A stretch of 64,000 nucleotides of DNA from Kribbella catacumbae DSM 19601 (lineage in GTDB: Bacteria > Actinomycetota > Actinomycetes > Propionibacteriales > Kribbellaceae): NCBI RefSeq assembly GCF_000372465.1, contig NZ_AQUZ01000037.1, forward strand, positions 30,128-94,127, given 5' to 3'. The notes below the pieces were generated by a model, which saw only the letters and a program-made list of their open reading frames with translations, was not told where the DNA came from and made no database searches. Shown here one piece after another: positions 34,739 through 43,749 of this stretch. Made by a program: the position numbers and the translations under genes. Positions within the stretch are counted from its first letter, which is position 1. Each line of letters opens with the position of its first letter.

Positions 34739-34888
34739 AGGTAAAAAACCTCCGAGATAGAACCGTCGAGCGACAAAATCAACCCACTTGGGCTGGTTAC
34801 CGTAGTGGCCCGCAAGGGTCACCGGCCCGCTGCCCTGGGCTTACCGGTTGGCTGGAGGCTGACCCAGTCGGGGCGGGATGATCTTTAG

Positions 34889-35734
34889 GTGGCAGACATC
34901 GTGCGGGGCGACATCGCGGCCGGCCTGGATCGACTCGGCTTGGGAAAGCGGAGCGCGGTCATCGTGCACTCGTCGTTGAGTTCGTTCGGGCGGGTTGACG
35001 GTGGGGCCGAGGCGGTTTGCGAAGCGCTGCTTGAGGTCTGTGGCAGTGTGCTGATGCCGGCCGCTACCTCGGACCACACCGGCATCGACCCACCACCCGG
35101 CTTGCGCAGGCCGCTCAACGCGTACGAGCCCTGCGCCACCTGGGAGCTGTTCGACGAGCAGTTGGCCAGCGCGACGCAGTACTCGCCAGAGCTCCCCATC
35201 GACCGCGAACTCGGCCGCATTCCCGAGACGCTCCGGCTGACCCAACCTCACCATCGCAGTACGCATCCGACCTTCTCGTACGTCGCGGCAGGCGCGGAGG
35301 CCGAGCGCTTGATCTCGGCGCAGCGGCTAGCTCGGCCACTCGGCCCGATCAACGAGCTCGGCGAACTGGATGGAACGGTTCTCCTCCTAGGCGTCAGCCA
35401 CACAGCGAACACCACGATTCACCTGGCAGAGCAGCAACTCGGCCGTGGGAGGTTCCACCGCTACGCCAAAGCAGACGCGAGTACCTGGCTGGAGCTACCC
35501 AATATCCCAGGTGCCAGCCACCGGTTCGACGACATCGAGCCGGTACTGCGTCCTGACACCCGCGAAACCTTCATCGGCACCTGCCGAGCACGCGCCATCC
35601 CCGTCCGCTCAGTGCTCGCCGCAACGCGAGACCTCATCCAGGCGGACCCACGGGCGCTGCTTTGCGCCGATGACCCGACTTGCCGCTGCGCAGCGGCGTA
35701 CGAACAGCGGTTGCGAGCCAGGGAGGAACGATGA
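34889..35734 (+). CDS. AAC(3)-family N-acetyltransferase
   Basis: A 281-residue acetyltransferase of the aminoglycoside 3-N-acetyltransferase family. Conserved stretches are VIVHSSLSSFGRVDGGAEAV (acetyl-CoA side), LMPAATSDHTGIDPPP, HPTFSYVAAGAEAERLI and VLLLGVSHTANTTIHLAEQQ (catalytic His/Glu region). Chromosomal members do not always confer resistance; the natural substrate is unknown. The GTG start 34889 is conventional. Its last 4 bases overlap the start of the amidohydrolase gene, so the two are co-translated, which hints at a metabolic rather than purely resistance role. Confidence 0.87.
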   Translation: MADIVRGDIAAGLDRLGLGKRSAVIVHSSLSSFGRVDGGAEAVCEALLEVCGSVLMPAATSDHTGIDPPPGLRRPLNAYEPCATWELFDEQLASATQYSPELPIDRELGRIPETLRLTQPHHRSTHPTFSYVAAGAEAERLISAQRLARPLGPINELGELDGTVLLLGVSHTANTTIHLAEQQLGRGRFHRYAKADASTWLELPNIPGASHRFDDIEPVLRPDTRETFIGTCRARAIPVRSVLAATRDLIQADPRALLCADDPTCRCAAAYEQRLRAREER

Positions 35735-37092
35735 CGCGCTTGGTGATCCGGAACTGTTCGGTGCTCGTGGTGCCGGTCGAGGGCGAGTGCCGGGTCGACG
35801 AGTACCAGGACATCCTGATCGAGGACGGCGCGATCGCCGAGGTGATGCCGACCGGTGCGGTCGCCGCCGAGTCCGGGTTGGAGGAGGTCGGCGCGACCGG
35901 GCTGATCGCCGTACCGGGGCTGGTGAACTCGCATACCCACAGCCCGATGGTGATGATGCGCGGCGCCGCCGAGGACGTGTCGATCGATGACTGGTTCAAC
36001 CGCAAGATCTGGCCGATGGAGATGAACCTGACCCCCGAGCGGGTCAAGGTCGGCGCGCGGCTGGCGTGCGCGGAGATGTTGCTGGCCGGCGTCACCACCT
36101 TCGTGGACCACTACTTCCACGCCGATCAGATCGCCGCGGCCGCGCTGGAGACCGGGATCCGCGCCGATCTCGCACCGACCTTCTTCTCGTCCACCGGCGC
36201 GGACGGTCGTGAGGCGGCGTACGAGGCTGCGCGCGAGATCCGGAGGATGGGGCAGAGCGCGGCGCGAGGCGGGTCGCCCCGGATCACAGCCAGCCTCGGA
36301 CCGCATGCGACGTACACGGTGTCCGAAGAAGACCTACGCCGGACTGCGGAAGTCGCGCGCGCCGAGGCCTTCCGCATCCACCTGCACGCGGCCGAGACCG
36401 CGGACCAGACACAGTCGTCGAAGGACCGCCTCGGCGCGACACCGATCGAGGTGCTCGAGCGCACCGGCGTACTCGGAGCGGGAGCGTTGATCGCTCACGG
36501 CTGCGGCATCGTCGACTCCGACCTGCCCATCCTCGCGAAGCACGCAGCCCGTACGGCGGTCGCCGCGTGCCCGAAGGTCTACCTGAAGCTCGCGATGGGG
36601 CCGACCACCCCGATCAAGCACCTGCAGTCGGCTGGAGTCGCGGTCGGAGTCGGCACGGACGGAGCAGCCGTCCACAACACGCTCGACGTCTGGGAGTCCC
36701 TGCGCCTGCTGGCCTTGACCCAGAAGCAACGCGAGCAGGACGCCGAGTGGATGACCATCTCCGACACCCTCCGCCACGCCACCAGAGGCGGCGCCGCGGC
36801 AGCCGGCTTGTCCGACACCATCGGCGCGATAGAGCCCGGCCGACGCGCCGACCTCGCCCTGGTCGACCTGTCCGCCCCGCACTGCCAACCGGTCCACGAC
36901 CCACGAGCCGCACTCGTCTACTCGGTCCGCGCCTCGGACGTCGTCACAGTAGTTGTCGACGGCAACATAGTCGTCCGCGACCGCCACCTCACCAACGCCA
37001 ACCTCGACGACATCCTGCAAGACGCCAAGGCCACAGCCCACACCTTGGTCGACCTCTCCAAGGGCGGAGCCGTCCAGCACTACGCACCCTGA
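35731..37092 (+). CDS. Amidohydrolase (MtaD/SsnA-like deaminase family)
   Basis: A 453-residue metal-dependent hydrolase of the cytosine-deaminase/TRZ-ATZ group. Metal ligands are in PGLVNSHTHSPMVM (HxH), FRIHLHAAET (His with Glu) and VGVGTDGAAVHNTLDVWES (Asp). The usual AHxVxL motif appears as LIAHGCGIVDSD. The closest characterised class deaminates 5'-methylthioadenosine or S-adenosylhomocysteine, but guanine- and triazine-type hydrolases look alike, so the substrate stays open. The ATG overlaps the AAC(3) stop. ATGA coupling suggests the two enzymes act on related amino-nucleoside or aminosugar compounds; this is inference. Confidence 0.84.
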   Translation: MTRLVIRNCSVLVVPVEGECRVDEYQDILIEDGAIAEVMPTGAVAAESGLEEVGATGLIAVPGLVNSHTHSPMVMMRGAAEDVSIDDWFNRKIWPMEMNLTPERVKVGARLACAEMLLAGVTTFVDHYFHADQIAAAALETGIRADLAPTFFSSTGADGREAAYEAAREIRRMGQSAARGGSPRITASLGPHATYTVSEEDLRRTAEVARAEAFRIHLHAAETADQTQSSKDRLGATPIEVLERTGVLGAGALIAHGCGIVDSDLPILAKHAARTAVAACPKVYLKLAMGPTTPIKHLQSAGVAVGVGTDGAAVHNTLDVWESLRLLALTQKQREQDAEWMTISDTLRHATRGGAAAAGLSDTIGAIEPGRRADLALVDLSAPHCQPVHDPRAALVYSVRASDVVTVVVDGNIVVRDRHLTNANLDDILQDAKATAHTLVDLSKGGAVQHYAP

Positions 37093-37404
37093 CAGCGCGG
37101 ATGGGCTGTGCCTCAACTCACCGGATTCGGAGCGTCACTGATAGTACCGGAGGTCGCGGAGTGTAAAGGGAGTGTGTGGAATTCGGTCCGTGTGATTAGC
37201 CGGGCCGAACGCGGGCACCGTGCAAGTGAAGTTGAGGTTTGAGCTGGACTGGGGGTGGGTTTTCGGTGCCCGGAAGGGCAGTTTGGTTGCTCTGTGCAAG
37301 GCGTGTTCAGCCCTGGGTCACGCCGGCTGATTCGGACTGGCCGCAGCCCCTGCAGACATGGCACCATCGGCCACCGGGGAAGAACGTCATCAGGGGGCGG
37401 ACCA
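37093..37404. other. 312-base gap without a supported gene
   Basis: Between the amidohydrolase and the Cys/His-rich protein. A frame from 37255 runs in phase with the downstream protein, but it has no ribosome site and its composition does not match, so I treat it as leader. No strong hairpin, repeat or tRNA is visible; it presumably holds the promoter of the downstream gene. Confidence 0.4.
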
Positions 37405-38046
37405 ATGGCTAAGGCCAAGCGGGTGAGCGACCGGAGTGCGAACGAGATGGCCGACGACGGCCCTGAGAGCACCGGTCAGAACGGCCGTGGACCACTGGCG
37501 CCGGCCGGCCGTGGCCCAAGCGAACCGAGCCAGAACGGTCACGCGCCGACCGAGGCGCCGCGGACCGCCGGCTTCGGTACGCCGGTGAAGGTCGACGAGA
37601 TCGCCGTCGCCGCGATGGCGCTGTCGGAGGGTCTGCTGGCGGCGACGCGTGGCCTGCCCGAGTCGGTCGAGTCGCGACAGTTCCGGCGTGATCTCGACGA
37701 GGCGGCGGACACGTTCCGTACGGTCGCGAATGAGCTGGAGACGACCGCGGGCAACCTGGTCCGGCTCGCTGCGACCGAGGGGCAGACCTGCGGCGTCTCG
37801 TGGGGAATCTGCGAGGACCACGGCCTCACCCTGTTGAACGTCAGTGACGTCGTCACCTGCCACGTCCTCGGCTGCCACCGCGAACAGCAGGCCGTCGTGG
37901 AGCGCTGCACCCAGCCGGTCGCGTACCGGGTGGTCGACGTAGCCGGCCCAGCTCTCATGACCTGTGCCGGCCACGCCATTGCCTGCCGCCTTCACCTGGA
38001 CGGCGCGGTGATCACCCTCGCCTCCGACAGTCTCGAACTCCTCTGA
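37405..38046 (+). CDS. Cys/His-rich conserved protein of unknown function
   Basis: A 213-residue protein that I do not recognise. The first ~60 residues are a disordered, Gly/Pro/Asn/Gln-rich tail. A helical middle follows (ALSEGLLAATRGLPESVESR, LDEAADTFRTVANELETTAG). The last 80 residues carry seven Cys and five His (TCGVSWGICEDHGLTLLNVS, TCHVLGCHREQQAVVERCTQ, MTCAGHAIACRLHLDG), suggesting zinc binding or disulfides. There is no signal peptide. ATG 37405 has GGGGGCGG upstream. No neighbour indicates a function; it ends 8 bases before the convergent glycosidase. Confidence 0.65.
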   Translation: MAKAKRVSDRSANEMADDGPESTGQNGRGPLAPAGRGPSEPSQNGHAPTEAPRTAGFGTPVKVDEIAVAAMALSEGLLAATRGLPESVESRQFRRDLDEAADTFRTVANELETTAGNLVRLAATEGQTCGVSWGICEDHGLTLLNVSDVVTCHVLGCHREQQAVVERCTQPVAYRVVDVAGPALMTCAGHAIACRLHLDGAVITLASDSLELL

Positions 38047-38053
38047 CCCGGCT

Positions 38054-39607
38054 CTACTGGATCCGGCAGGACGTCAAATGGTCGTTGGCGTTAGGGGAGA
38101 GCCCGACGAAGTTGGGAGTGTCCGCGGTCCGGGTCCAGGTCTGGCCGGTGAAGTTGTCCTCGGAGTAGACGGTGACCGACCAGCCGGCCGGAATCCGCAC
38201 CGATGACGCCCAGTTGTCCGGTACGCCGGCCGCAGCCAGTTGCGCGCGAGTGTAGTTGCCCTTAGCAAGCGTTTGGCCGGCCGTGCCGCCGTAGTCGATG
38301 TGCTCGTAGAAGATCACACCACCCGTGCCCTGGTTGGGCATCGGCGGGGTCGGCCGTGTCGCGGTCAACGGGATCTGCCCCTTGAACATCCGCCCGCCGT
38401 CATTGGTGAGCCGCAGGTAGTAGTCCGACGAGCACGCCGTACCGTCCTCGTTCAGCGCTCGAAACCCTGACCCGGTGGGGATCCAGGCCGAACTCTCGGC
38501 CGTCTTGGCGATCTGGTTGCCCTCGTTGTACTCGTCGAACATCGAGATGTACATGCCCTGCACGCCGACCCGCGTCAGGTTGTAGAACTGCCGCCACATC
38601 AGGTCGCCGTGCCGCCGGTGCCCGGACTGCAGATCGCCCGGGATCACACACGGCTGATAGTCGATCCCGTGCGCGTTGCAGTCGGCCTGGTCCTGCTGAT
38701 TCACGTTGTTGTAGTAGTGATCCGCGCCGGCCACGTCCTGGATCCGCCCGACCATCCAGGGCGAGATCATGGTGAACGCGTGGTACACCTCGAGATAGCC
38801 CGGCCGTGAGTCCTCGACACCGCGCCGCCAGTGCGTCGGTACGCCGCCGATCACGTAGCAGCCCTGGCCCTTGAACCAGTTGACGACGTCCAGGCAGACC
38901 GAGGCCGGCCAGGCCTTGTTGGCCTCGTTGAACCCGAAGCCCCAGATGCAGACGACCGGCTTGCCGTTCTGCTTCGCATAGGCCGGTGATGACGTGTACG
39001 ACCGCATTTTGTTGATCCAGTCGGTCTTCATCTCCGACTGCATGTTCTGCCAGTTGGTGGCGTCGTACATGATGTAGAACTTGCGCCCGTACTGCTCGGC
39101 GGCCTGGCGGACCTTGACCGCCATCGCGTCCCGGGTCGGGCCTTCGCCGCCGGTCGGGTTGAACCGCTGCAGCGCCGCGGTGTCGCAGCCGTGTTGCTGC
39201 ATCCACTGGAAGTGCGTGTTGACAGTCTGCTGGTCGTACGACGAGAACAGCTTGGCGGGCTGCCCGTTCCCGAGGTTCGCGTACGCCGTCTGGTAGGTGG
39301 CCGTGTAGTCGCGGACGTCGGGCCAGCTACCGAGCGCGTTGTTGGTGGGCGAGGGCGGCTGGCCCCAGTTGCTGCTCCAGTGCCACCAGCCGTTGATCGG
39401 GGCGCCGTCACCGGCGCAGGCGAACCAGCCCTGGTACCCGACGGAGATCTTGCCAACCACGTCACCAGGCGGGCTGGCAAAGGGCGTAGCGGTCGCCGCG
39501 GAGGAGGGCAGAGCGGTGCCGGCAGCTGCGGCGGTGGCCGCGGACGCGGCGAGGAAGGTACGGCGAGTGACCGGGGTGGAGGGGCGGGGAAGGGAAAACT
39601 CAGTCAT
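38054..39607 (-). CDS. Tat-exported GH71/99-like glycosidase with beta/gamma-crystallin-type C-terminus
   Basis: A 517-residue secreted protein. A twin-arginine signal (VTRRTFLAASAATAAAAG) leads export of the folded enzyme. Residues about 50-390 match the GH71/GH99-like barrel seen in proteins annotated as xylosidase or endo-mannosidase-like (KISVGYQGWFACAGDGAPIN, GGWWHWSSNW-type aromatic start, FYIMYDATNWQNMQSEMK, QGMYISMFDEYNEGNQI with the likely catalytic acids). The last 85 residues form a beta/gamma-crystallin-like domain (GGVIFYEHIDYGGTAGQTLA, VTVYSEDNFTGQTW), often calcium-binding. ATG 39607 has AGGAG upstream. It is divergent from the ROK/ABC/xylA operon and likely releases the oligosaccharide that the operon imports. 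Confidence 0.78.
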   Translation of the reverse strand: MTEFSLPRPSTPVTRRTFLAASAATAAAAGTALPSSAATATPFASPPGDVVGKISVGYQGWFACAGDGAPINGWWHWSSNWGQPPSPTNNALGSWPDVRDYTATYQTAYANLGNGQPAKLFSSYDQQTVNTHFQWMQQHGCDTAALQRFNPTGGEGPTRDAMAVKVRQAAEQYGRKFYIMYDATNWQNMQSEMKTDWINKMRSYTSSPAYAKQNGKPVVCIWGFGFNEANKAWPASVCLDVVNWFKGQGCYVIGGVPTHWRRGVEDSRPGYLEVYHAFTMISPWMVGRIQDVAGADHYYNNVNQQDQADCNAHGIDYQPCVIPGDLQSGHRRHGDLMWRQFYNLTRVGVQGMYISMFDEYNEGNQIAKTAESSAWIPTGSGFRALNEDGTACSSDYYLRLTNDGGRMFKGQIPLTATRPTPPMPNQGTGGVIFYEHIDYGGTAGQTLAKGNYTRAQLAAAGVPDNWASSVRIPAGWSVTVYSEDNFTGQTWTRTADTPNFVGLSPNANDHLTSCRIQ

Positions 39608-39672
39608 TTTGCAGCTCCTGAAAGGGGGCGGACAGGTCTGCGGAGAGTGGCGCGAGCGTACAAACGGTCGCT

Positions 39673-39820
39673 TCAACACACAAGACCAACTGCAAAAAAT
39701 GAATGAGATCTAGCAAATTGGCGATTCAGGCTTCTTCTGGGATCTGAAGAAACTTCGCCGCAACATCTTGACGCCACCCCCGCCGCTACTTAGTTTGTTG
39801 GCTCAACAGACAAAGTCTGT
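39673..39820. promoter_or_regulatory. Candidate ROK operator elements in the divergent promoter region
   Basis: A near-direct repeat, TCAACACACAAGAC at 39673-39686 and TCAACAGACAAAGTC at 39803-39817, lies upstream of the two divergent genes. The second copy overlaps two perfect inverted repeats, TGTTG-GCT-CAACA (39796-39808) and ACAGAC-AAA-GTCTGT (39806-39820). The latter ends 18 bases before the ROK start codon. One copy for each gene suggests shared repression by the ROK protein. Confidence 0.5.
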
Positions 39821-39838
39821 GACAAGGGGTTGGGGCTC

Positions 39839-41113
39839 ATGGCGCTGTCCGAAGGCAGCCGGCCGGGGAGTGGAGTGGTCGCTGCCGATCACGTCTCGCT
39901 CCGGCGGAACAACCTGTCCGTCGTCCTGCGGCACGTTCGCGAAGCGGGATCGCGCTCTCGCGCCCGGATCGCCGCCGACACAGGCCTCAACAAAGCCACC
40001 GTGAGCAGCCTGGTCGCCGAGCTGGTCGACCGCGGCCTGCTCCGTGACGGTCAGTCCGAGGCCGGTGCGCTCGGCCGCCCCGGACAGCTCGTAGAACTCG
40101 ACGGCCGCGGCGTCTGCGGCGTCGGCGCCGAGATCAATGTCGACTACCTCGCCGTGACCGCCCTCGACCTCAGCGGCGAGACCGTCATCGAACAACGCGT
40201 CCCACTCGACGTCGCCCACCTCGATCCCAGCCTGACGCTCGACCGTCTGGCGAAACTGATCCGTCAGGCGGTGACGGCGGTCTCGGCCCGAGGCGGTCAG
40301 ACCGCCGGCGTCACGCTGGCCGTGCCCGGTCTCATCCAGAGCGCGACCGGCATGCTCAAGCTCGCTCCGAACCTCGGGTGGACGGAGGTGCCCGTGGTCG
40401 ACAAGATGCGCGCGCGGCTCGGCGATCCGGCGTACCCGGTGCGGGTGGACAACGAGGCGAACCTCGCGGCGCTGGCGGCGTACTCGGAGATGAAGGTCGC
40501 GGACGGGGATCAGGTCCAGGACATCGTGCTGCTGACCGGCGCTGTGGGTGTCGGTGGTGGCATGGTCACCGGCGGGCATCTGCTCCGCGGCGGACATGGT
40601 TTCAGCGGCGAGGTCGGCCACATGCCGGTCGCACCCGTCGGCGGGATCTGTGGTTGTGGCCGGACCGGCTGCTGGGAAACCGTCGTCGGCCTGACCGCTT
40701 TGCTGAACAAGGCAACTGATCCGGACGACCCGGTCCGCGACCCGTCCCTGGACGTGGAGCAGCGGCTGGCGGAGATCACCCGGCGGGCCGAGGCCGGGGA
40801 CACCCGGACGCTGCGGGCGCTGGCCGATGTCGGTACCTGGCTGGGAATTGGGGGAGCGATCCTGGTGAACATCCTGAACCCGGACGTGCTCGTGCTCGGC
40901 GGTTACTTCGCCGTCCTCGGGCCATGGCTGAAAGAACCGCTGGAGAGCGCGATCCGGGATCGGGTGATCGCGCCGGAGGGCGGCGGCTGCCGCGTCGTGC
41001 GGTCCGAACTCGGCTTCACCGCCGCGGTCCGGGGCGGCGCGCAGATCTCGCTGGACCAGGTTTTCCTCGATCCGACGCTGGTCGGTCGCGACGCTGCGGG
41101 AGTGGCCCAGTGA
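39839..41113 (+). CDS. ROK-family transcriptional regulator (XylR/NagC type)
   Basis: A 424-residue regulator. The winged helix (LSVVLRHVREAGSRSRARIA, TGLNKATVSSLVAELVDRG) is followed by a ROK sugar-binding domain with zinc motif EVGHMPVAPVGGICGCGRTG. ATG 39839; TTG 39830 is an alternative. It is the first gene of an operon with a sugar ABC transporter and overlaps the ATPase start by 4 bases. Being next to xylA, a xylose- or xyloside-sensing role is plausible, but ROK ligand choice cannot be read reliably from sequence. Confidence 0.9.
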   Translation: MALSEGSRPGSGVVAADHVSLRRNNLSVVLRHVREAGSRSRARIAADTGLNKATVSSLVAELVDRGLLRDGQSEAGALGRPGQLVELDGRGVCGVGAEINVDYLAVTALDLSGETVIEQRVPLDVAHLDPSLTLDRLAKLIRQAVTAVSARGGQTAGVTLAVPGLIQSATGMLKLAPNLGWTEVPVVDKMRARLGDPAYPVRVDNEANLAALAAYSEMKVADGDQVQDIVLLTGAVGVGGGMVTGGHLLRGGHGFSGEVGHMPVAPVGGICGCGRTGCWETVVGLTALLNKATDPDDPVRDPSLDVEQRLAEITRRAEAGDTRTLRALADVGTWLGIGGAILVNILNPDVLVLGGYFAVLGPWLKEPLESAIRDRVIAPEGGGCRVVRSELGFTAAVRGGAQISLDQVFLDPTLVGRDAAGVAQ

Positions 41114-42639
41114 CCGAGTACGACGTTCCCGCCGGTGGCCAGGACCTGCTCCGGATGACCGGCATCGTCAAGGAGTTCCCCGGCGTTCGCGCGCTGGACG
41201 GTGTCGACCTGGACATCCGGCGCGGCGAGGTGCACTGCCTGCTGGGCCAGAACGGCGCCGGTAAGTCGACGCTGATCCGCGTACTCACCGGCGCGCACAA
41301 GCCCGACGCCGGCACGATCCAGGTGAACGGCCAGGTGGTCTCGCTGAACACCCCGGCCGACTCGATGCGACTCGGCATCGCGGCCATCTATCAGGAACTG
41401 GACCTCGTCCCCGACCTGACCGTCGCCGAGAACGTCTTCCTCGGGCACGAGCCGGCCCGGTTCGGTCTGACCCGTAGGTCCGAGGCGAACACCAAGGCGC
41501 GTGAACTCCTCAAGGGCCTCGGCCACGGCGAGATCCCGCCCGGCCGCACCGTCGGTCTGCTGTCGGCGGCCGGTCAGCAGGTCGTCAGCATGGCGAGAGC
41601 GCTCTCCAGGCAAGCCCGGCTGATCGTGATGGACGAGCCGTCCGCGGTGCTCGACTCCGAAGAGGTCGACAACCTCTTCCGGGTGATCCGCGACCTCACC
41701 GCCCAAGGCGTCGCGGTCGTCTACATCTCGCACCGGCTCGAGGAGATCCGCGAGATCGGCGACCGGGTCACCGTGCTGAAGGACGGCGCCACCGTCGCGA
41801 CCGGCCTCGACGCCCGAGAGACGCCGACCGCGGAACTGATCCGGCTGATGACCGGTCGCTCGATCGAGTACGTCTTCCCGCCCCGCGCCGAGCTCGCCGG
41901 CGATGCCCCCGTCGTCCTCGAGGTCGAGAACCTCTCCAGGCCCCGGGAGTTCGCCAGGATCGGGTTCTCCGTCCGGGCCGGCGAGATCCTCGGCCTGGCA
42001 GGTCTCGTCGGCTCGGGCCGTTCCGAAGTACTGGAGACCGTGTACGGCGCTCGCAGGGCGGCCACCGGTTTCGTCCGGGTGGACGGCAAGGTGCTCGCGC
42101 CGGGCAAGGTGCAGCAGGCCGTCAAGGCTGGTGTCGGACTGGCCCCGGAGGAGCGCAAGAGCCAGGCGCTCCTGCTGGACGAGGCGGTCTACAAGAACAT
42201 CACCGTGTCGAGCATGGGACGTTTCGCGAGTGGAGGATTCCTCAACAGTCACGCCGAACGGCAGGCCGCGGAGGAGTTGACCAAGGCGCTGGACGTCCGG
42301 CCGGCCGGAGTGGAGCATCCCGTCCGCAACCTGTCCGGCGGCAACCAGCAGAAGGTCGTGCTGGCCCGCTGGCTGATGCGGGACTGCCGAGTGCTGCTGC
42401 TGGACGAGCCGACCCGGGGAGTCGACGTGGGGGCGCGCTCGGAGATCTACGCGCTGGTTCGCAAGCTGGCCGCCAGCGGGGTCGCGATCGTGCTGGTCTC
42501 CAGCGAGGTCGAGGAAGTGCTCGGTCTGGCCGACCGGGTCGTGGTGATGCGGGAGGGGCGGGCCGTGCACACGGGACCCGCGCAAGACATCGACGAACAC
42601 CAGGTGCTGGATCTGGTGATGGAAGGAAGTGCCGTGTGA
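41110..42639 (+). CDS. Sugar ABC transporter ATPase (RbsA/XylG type)
   Basis: A 509-residue protein with two fused ATPase domains. The first has Walker A GQNGAGKSTLI, a relaxed signature LLSAAGQQVVSMARAL and Walker B LIVMDEPSAVLD. The second has the usual degenerate Walker A (GLVGSGRSE), signature LSGGNQQKVVLARWL and Walker B VLLLDEPTRGVDVGA. This pattern is typical for importers of pentoses and related sugars (CUT2). GTG 41110 overlaps the ROK stop (GTGA). Works with the permease and lipoprotein that follow. Confidence 0.95.
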   Translation: MTEYDVPAGGQDLLRMTGIVKEFPGVRALDGVDLDIRRGEVHCLLGQNGAGKSTLIRVLTGAHKPDAGTIQVNGQVVSLNTPADSMRLGIAAIYQELDLVPDLTVAENVFLGHEPARFGLTRRSEANTKARELLKGLGHGEIPPGRTVGLLSAAGQQVVSMARALSRQARLIVMDEPSAVLDSEEVDNLFRVIRDLTAQGVAVVYISHRLEEIREIGDRVTVLKDGATVATGLDARETPTAELIRLMTGRSIEYVFPPRAELAGDAPVVLEVENLSRPREFARIGFSVRAGEILGLAGLVGSGRSEVLETVYGARRAATGFVRVDGKVLAPGKVQQAVKAGVGLAPEERKSQALLLDEAVYKNITVSSMGRFASGGFLNSHAERQAAEELTKALDVRPAGVEHPVRNLSGGNQQKVVLARWLMRDCRVLLLDEPTRGVDVGARSEIYALVRKLAASGVAIVLVSSEVEEVLGLADRVVVMREGRAVHTGPAQDIDEHQVLDLVMEGSAV

Positions 42640-43703
42640 TGAGTGAGGAAGTCGCACGATCCGAGGCACCGAAACAGGACGAGCTCGGCCACGGCCAGGC
42701 GATGGCCGAGGTCGATCCGACCGCGGCCGGCGCGACGCTCCGCCACCTGCTCAAGGGTGGGGCCGGCCGCAATGTCGGGCTGGTGATCGCGTTGGTGCTG
42801 CTCTGCATCGTCGGGGTCGCCACCGCGGGGGACCGGTTCGCGAGTACCGCCAACGTGCTCACGATCCTGCGGCTGGCAGCGGTGATCGGCGTGGTCAGCA
42901 TCGGGATGACCTTTGTCATCACCGGCGGCGGCATCGACCTGTCGGTCGGCGCGATGGTCGCGCTGGCGAGTGTCTGGGCGACCACGCTGGCCACCCAGCA
43001 GCTGGCCGCCGACTACCACTGGATCTTCATGGTCTCCACCGCCCTCCTGGTGGGCGCGGCCTGTGGACTGGTCAACGGGGTACTAGTTGCCTACGGCAAG
43101 ATAGTTCCCTTCATAGCGACCCTGGCGATGCTGGCCGGGGCGCGCGGTCTGGCCGAGATCCTGTCCGACCGCAAGACCCAGATCATCAGCGTGAACTCCT
43201 TCGTCGACTTCTTCGGCGGTTCACTGATCGGCATCCCGGTGCTGGTCTGGATGTTCCTGCTCGTCGCCGCGGCCGGCTGGGTGCTGCTCAACCGGACCAC
43301 CTTCGGCCGCCGTACCTTCGCGGTCGGTGGTAACGCCGAGGCGGCCCGCCTGGCCGGTATCAAGGTGCAGCGGCACACCGTCGCGCTCTACATCCTGGCC
43401 GGCCTGTGCTGCGGGATCGCCGCGGTGATGCTGATGGCCCGGACGACGACCGGCAGCGCGACCCACGGCGGGCTCTACGAGCTCGACGCGATCGCGGCGG
43501 TGGTGATCGGCGGCACGCTGCTGTCCGGTGGCCGCGGCACGATCGTCGGCACCGTGTTCGGCGTCCTGATCTTCACCACCCTGAACAACGTCTTCACCCT
43601 GAACAACCTGAGTATCTCCGCCCAGTCGGTGGCGAAGGGCCTGATCATCGTGATCGCTGTCCTCCTCCAGCAACGCCTGGCAGCCCGCGCTACCGCGCCC
43701 TGA
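42636..43703 (+). CDS. Sugar ABC transporter permease (RbsC type)
   Basis: A 355-residue membrane protein with about ten helices. CUT2 permease motifs are GMTFVITGGGIDLSVGAMVA, AYGKIVPFIATLAMLAGARG and GRRTFAVGGNAEAARLAGIK (EAA-like loop). The start GTG 42636 overlaps the ATPase stop; ATG 42639 is the neighbouring option. Forms the membrane channel with two copies, energised by the upstream ATPase. Only one permease is encoded, as expected for this class. Confidence 0.94.
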   Translation: MMSEEVARSEAPKQDELGHGQAMAEVDPTAAGATLRHLLKGGAGRNVGLVIALVLLCIVGVATAGDRFASTANVLTILRLAAVIGVVSIGMTFVITGGGIDLSVGAMVALASVWATTLATQQLAADYHWIFMVSTALLVGAACGLVNGVLVAYGKIVPFIATLAMLAGARGLAEILSDRKTQIISVNSFVDFFGGSLIGIPVLVWMFLLVAAAGWVLLNRTTFGRRTFAVGGNAEAARLAGIKVQRHTVALYILAGLCCGIAAVMLMARTTTGSATHGGLYELDAIAAVVIGGTLLSGGRGTIVGTVFGVLIFTTLNNVFTLNNLSISAQSVAKGLIIVIAVLLQQRLAARATAP

Positions 43704-43749
43704 ATGTCAGCAAGAAGCCAGCTAAGAGAACCACCGTTTGGAGGACAGG

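Noticed and set aside
41595..41606. GAGAGCGCTCTC, identical to the LacI-type operator core
   Set aside because: It lies inside the ABC ATPase coding sequence where the codons (Ala-Arg-Ala-Leu-Ser) explain it; treated as coincidence and as a warning about the 12-mer's specificity.
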